DNA of 16,238 nt. It comes from an uncultured Chitinophagales bacterium (lineage in GTDB: Bacteria; Bacteroidota; Bacteroidia; Chitinophagales; Chitinophagaceae). Below are positions 13,596-16,238 of this stretch, one piece after another. A model generated the notes under the pieces. It ran no database searches and was not told the origin of the DNA. It saw only the letters and a list, made by a program, of their open reading frames with translations. Made by a program: the position numbers and the translations under genes. How positions within the stretch are numbered: position 1 is the stretch's first letter; the number at the start of each line of letters is the position of its first letter. The DNA is taken from positions 1 through 16,238 of the forward strand of contig CAMPIQ010000082.1 of the NCBI GenBank assembly GCA_946886475.1. The letters run 5' to 3'.

Positions 13596-14657
13596 ATGTC
13601 ATATAAAATTAAATATAACTGCCTGAAATTCAGCTGGGCATTCATTTTCCTGTTATTCTTTCAGGTTGCTTTTTCCCAGGGAAATAAAAAGAATTCAAAA
13701 GAAATCGGTACCGATCATTTCTCCATGCTGGATGAACTTGTTAAGAAAAACCAGAAGCTGCTGGGCAATGATATTATTGCCATGTTGTGGTCGGACACCC
13801 TGGTTTATAAAAGAGAGCTGGGTCTGTTCGATGCACGTACCCTGGTACCGGTTGAAGGCAGCAGCCAGTGGCTTACTGCAGCTCTTGTTTTAAAAATAGC
13901 TGAAGAAGGTAAGATCTCACTTGATGATAAGGTGAGCGATTACATCCCCATTTTTTCTACTTATGGAAAAAATTACATTACCATCAGACATTGCCTTTCC
14001 CATTTTACAGGCGTTCAATCAGATAAAAAACTATTTGATAAGAAAAAATTTTCTTCGCTGGAGGACATAGTGGTGTCCTATGCAAAGCGGGAGATCAAAA
14101 CCAATCCAGGTACTGAATTCAGCTATAGTGCAGTAGGAGCAACTATTGCGGGCAGGGTGCTGGAGATCGTGACCAAGAAAAAATTTGATATGCTGATCAA
14201 ACAGAAATTATTCAATCCGCTGGGCATGCGTAAGAGTTCATTCAGCGATATGCAGGGCGGGCCCATTGATCCGTCTGATGGAGCAAGGTCAACCGCGGAT
14301 GAGTATATGAATTTTTTAAGGATGCTTTTGAATAACGGTAAACATAACGGACAACAATTTCTTAGTGAAGCATCCATAAAAGAACTGAGATCGCTAACCA
14401 CCGCGCCGGAATTGATCAAATATACTCCCGGCACAACGCAGGGATTTAATTATGCACTTGGCAGCTGGGTTATTGAAGAAGGACAGAATAATGAAGCCAG
14501 TTCACTTTCCGGAGTAGCCATTGAAGGCACATGGCCCATGATCAACTGGGAAAAAAAATATGCGTTTCTGATCTTTGTAAAAAATCCTTCCGAAGAACAA
14601 AAAAAGGAAACTTATCTGGAGATGATTGAGACCGCGGAGGAGGAATTAAAAAAGTAA
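13596..14657 (+). CDS. Secreted serine beta-lactamase-like protein, probably catalytically dead
   Basis: A 353-aa member of the beta-lactamase (class C)/esterase/PBP4-like superfamily. The ATG at 13596 is chosen over 13521 because it has a GGAAG leader and begins the signal peptide (hydrophobic core 14-26, likely cleavage after S27 in VAFS-QG). The family scaffold is clear: WLTAALVLKIAEEGKISLDDKVSDYIP (92-118), ITIRHCLSHFTGV (128-140), GRVLEIVTKKKFD (186-198), FNPLGM (206-211), STADEYMNFLRMLLNNG (232-248). However, the position of the SxxK motif, just before WLTAA, reads GSSQ (88-91): the serine nucleophile and the lysine base appear as G and Q. The YxN motif reads YSA (177-179). The late HxG/KTG region is SLSGVAIEGTW. 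It is likely a periplasmic pseudo-enzyme. Confidence 0.85.
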   Translation: MSYKIKYNCLKFSWAFIFLLFFQVAFSQGNKKNSKEIGTDHFSMLDELVKKNQKLLGNDIIAMLWSDTLVYKRELGLFDARTLVPVEGSSQWLTAALVLKIAEEGKISLDDKVSDYIPIFSTYGKNYITIRHCLSHFTGVQSDKKLFDKKKFSSLEDIVVSYAKREIKTNPGTEFSYSAVGATIAGRVLEIVTKKKFDMLIKQKLFNPLGMRKSSFSDMQGGPIDPSDGARSTADEYMNFLRMLLNNGKHNGQQFLSEASIKELRSLTTAPELIKYTPGTTQGFNYALGSWVIEEGQNNEASSLSGVAIEGTWPMINWEKKYAFLIFVKNPSEEQKKETYLEMIETAEEELKK

Positions 14658-14670
14658 AAATGTGAATTCC

Positions 14671-16238
14671 TCACGGCCCCTTCCTGAACACAATCCTTTC
14701 CTTCTGCTTATTTACAATGATCTCAAAAAAGGCCTGAAGGATTTCATATTCAGCCGGCATAAAAAAAGTTCTGCCGATCTTAACTCTTGAACGCAGGGAA
14801 ATAGTATTTCCGGATAATTGTACCAGGTATTCGAAGAAGCTATTTCCATCTTCATTCAGCCTGGCCATTACAGGCTTAGGTAATTCTTCTACCACATAAC
14901 CCTCCGGAACGTCCATGGTCAGCATAAATGTTTCATCAAGGGTATAGGGCATTTCAACAGGATAATGACGTTTGAGTGATGTAAATGGATTGGTTTTGTA
15001 GCCTTCTCCGAACATTGGATTGATATATAAAACATCTTCCATTACAGGGTCCAGCTCAAGTTCATATTTGAGTTGTACCGGGCCTTCATAAAACAGGAGG
15101 GAATCCACTACCGGATCAAGGATGCGGGCCATGATCCCATACCTGTTACCGATACTTTTTAAAAAAACATCCTTCCCGGATAAGCTTACCTGGTTGCGGA
15201 TATGATAAGATTCAAAATAACCAGGCGTCTGCGTCAGCGATCCTTTCCAAATGCCTCCATTATTATTTGTGCTGATAAATAAAGCAGTTGTTTTTTTCTC
15301 CTCAATGGAATCTGCCCGAAGATAAATGGCCGTAGCTTCTTCATCAATCATCCTTGCATGGCCGTTGTAACATTCAGGCAAAAGTTTACCAAACCCAAGT
15401 TTTGGATGAGAAGCATCAATAAAGAAGCTATCATTTCCAAATTTTAACCGGCATATCACATAATTGAAAACGGTAACTACCGGATAGCGCTCAGGAACAT
15501 ATCCATTGTCAGTGGTACTGAGAATAACAGGATGCGCTTCCATGCCGGCAAACCTCAACATAGCCACCAGTAACAGGTTTATCTCTGCAACTGATCCCTG
15601 CCTGGCCCTGACAAGATTTTTTAGTGTTTGCTTTCTCCATAATGCTGAATGATCATTACAGGTATAATGATCTCTGATGTATTCAAAGATCATCCTTGCT
15701 TTTTCAATTCCATCCTTACCGTCCAGGTTAACGTTTTCTACTTCATCGCTTAGCCAGTTATTATTGATCTCCAGAACATTTCCAAAGTATTCAGATGCTT
15801 CCAGTGCTGAGGTTAGCATGGGCCATGTGGAGCTCAGGCTTTTTGGAGCAAGAGGTGCATTATGAGAAGCTAACTGGAATTCCATACGTGCTATGTGATT
15901 TTTGATAGCAGAGGTAAAATTCTCTTCTTTTAATTCAGGTATATCCTTCATTACCCACCTGTAATCAGTAATAGATGCCAGAAAATTATACTTGCCGGAT
16001 CCGCGGTTTCCTGTTTCATCTATTACAAGAAAATTTCCTGTGCGCTGATCTCTTTCATTTATAAAAAGATCCCTGTAACCGTAACTTATAAATCCATAAC
16101 TAAAGAACTGGGGCAGACTAAAAATAAATTCACTCCACAAAACAGGTGATGTGCCCTGAAAATACCATGGATCAGGGTTGGTTATAAAATCAGACACCAC
16201 CTCATATTCAATTTCAATGATCGACCCTTCCCTTACAT
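14671..16238 (-). CDS. DUF3857/transglutaminase-like protein, 5' end cut by the window
   Basis: The frame is open to the right edge, so the N-terminus is missing; 521 residues are visible (numbered from the first complete codon at 16236). The visible start, REGSIIEIEYEVVSDF then PDPWYFQG, is the end of a DUF3857 domain. A transglutaminase-like core follows (about 175-300): the helix NLVRARQGSVAEINLLLVAM (207-226), VVTVFNYVICRL (253-264) and FFIDASHP (271-278). The C-terminal part (about 430-521), with MDVPEGYVVEELP and SGNTISLRSRVKIGRTF, is DUF3858-like. The family is usually exported in Bacteroidota and the role is poorly known. Of the Cys-His-Asp triad only the Asp (D274) is seen; the Cys position reads V216 and the His position Y259. 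It is convergent with the hydrolase homologue, 13 bases apart. Confidence 0.9.
   Translation of the reverse strand, partial: VREGSIIEIEYEVVSDFITNPDPWYFQGTSPVLWSEFIFSLPQFFSYGFISYGYRDLFINERDQRTGNFLVIDETGNRGSGKYNFLASITDYRWVMKDIPELKEENFTSAIKNHIARMEFQLASHNAPLAPKSLSSTWPMLTSALEASEYFGNVLEINNNWLSDEVENVNLDGKDGIEKARMIFEYIRDHYTCNDHSALWRKQTLKNLVRARQGSVAEINLLLVAMLRFAGMEAHPVILSTTDNGYVPERYPVVTVFNYVICRLKFGNDSFFIDASHPKLGFGKLLPECYNGHARMIDEEATAIYLRADSIEEKKTTALFISTNNNGGIWKGSLTQTPGYFESYHIRNQVSLSGKDVFLKSIGNRYGIMARILDPVVDSLLFYEGPVQLKYELELDPVMEDVLYINPMFGEGYKTNPFTSLKRHYPVEMPYTLDETFMLTMDVPEGYVVEELPKPVMARLNEDGNSFFEYLVQLSGNTISLRSRVKIGRTFFMPAEYEILQAFFEIIVNKQKERIVFRKGP

Overview
The window looks like chromosomal DNA of a Bacteroidota bacterium, most likely family Chitinophagaceae or a close relative. 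This rests on the families present: a LytS-type kinase with a LytTR regulator, a GYF_2 (DUF4339) protein, a DUF3857/transglutaminase-like protein, a KGG-repeat protein and DUF5684. It also fits the AT-leaning codon use and the scarcity of clear Shine-Dalgarno sequences. Genus is not resolvable from the sequence alone. I see no tRNA, rRNA, CRISPR array, IS element or phage gene.

Layout, left to right. Positions 1-1509 hold a DUF5684 membrane protein, a 71-aa disordered protein and, on the minus strand, a KGG-repeat stress-type protein; a 382-base gene-free stretch between the last two carries hairpins and a 28-bp tandem duplication. Positions 1718-2470 hold acylphosphatase (-) and, divergently, two small charged proteins in tandem. 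Positions 2478-5379 (-) hold two coupled pairs, guanine deaminase with a DUF1905/YdeI-like protein, and a four-helix histidine kinase with a LytTR regulator; both pairs overlap as TAATG. Positions 5549-7505 (+) hold an intradiol-dioxygenase-fold lipoprotein and a GYF_2 membrane protein. Positions 7677-10596 are a patchwork of small genes: a tail-anchored unknown, thioredoxin, a 53-aa charged protein, a secreted basic protein, a SET-domain methyltransferase, a 41-aa membrane microprotein, and a 38-aa glycine-rich membrane microprotein followed by a 75-aa charged protein. Positions 10848-13472 (-) hold full-length ClpB. Positions 13596-16238 hold a serine-hydrolase homologue with a degraded active site and, convergent, a DUF3857/transglutaminase-like protein running off the right edge.

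Functionally, much of the window is compatible with stress and protein quality control: ClpB, thioredoxin, the KGG protein and at least five very hydrophilic, low-complexity small proteins of 53-83 aa. That these form one regulon is inference; I found no shared promoter motif. The points most worth a second look are the small ORFs (three of them below the usual 60-aa cutoff), the likely pseudo-hydrolase at 13596-14657, and the transglutaminase-like protein missing two of its three catalytic residues.
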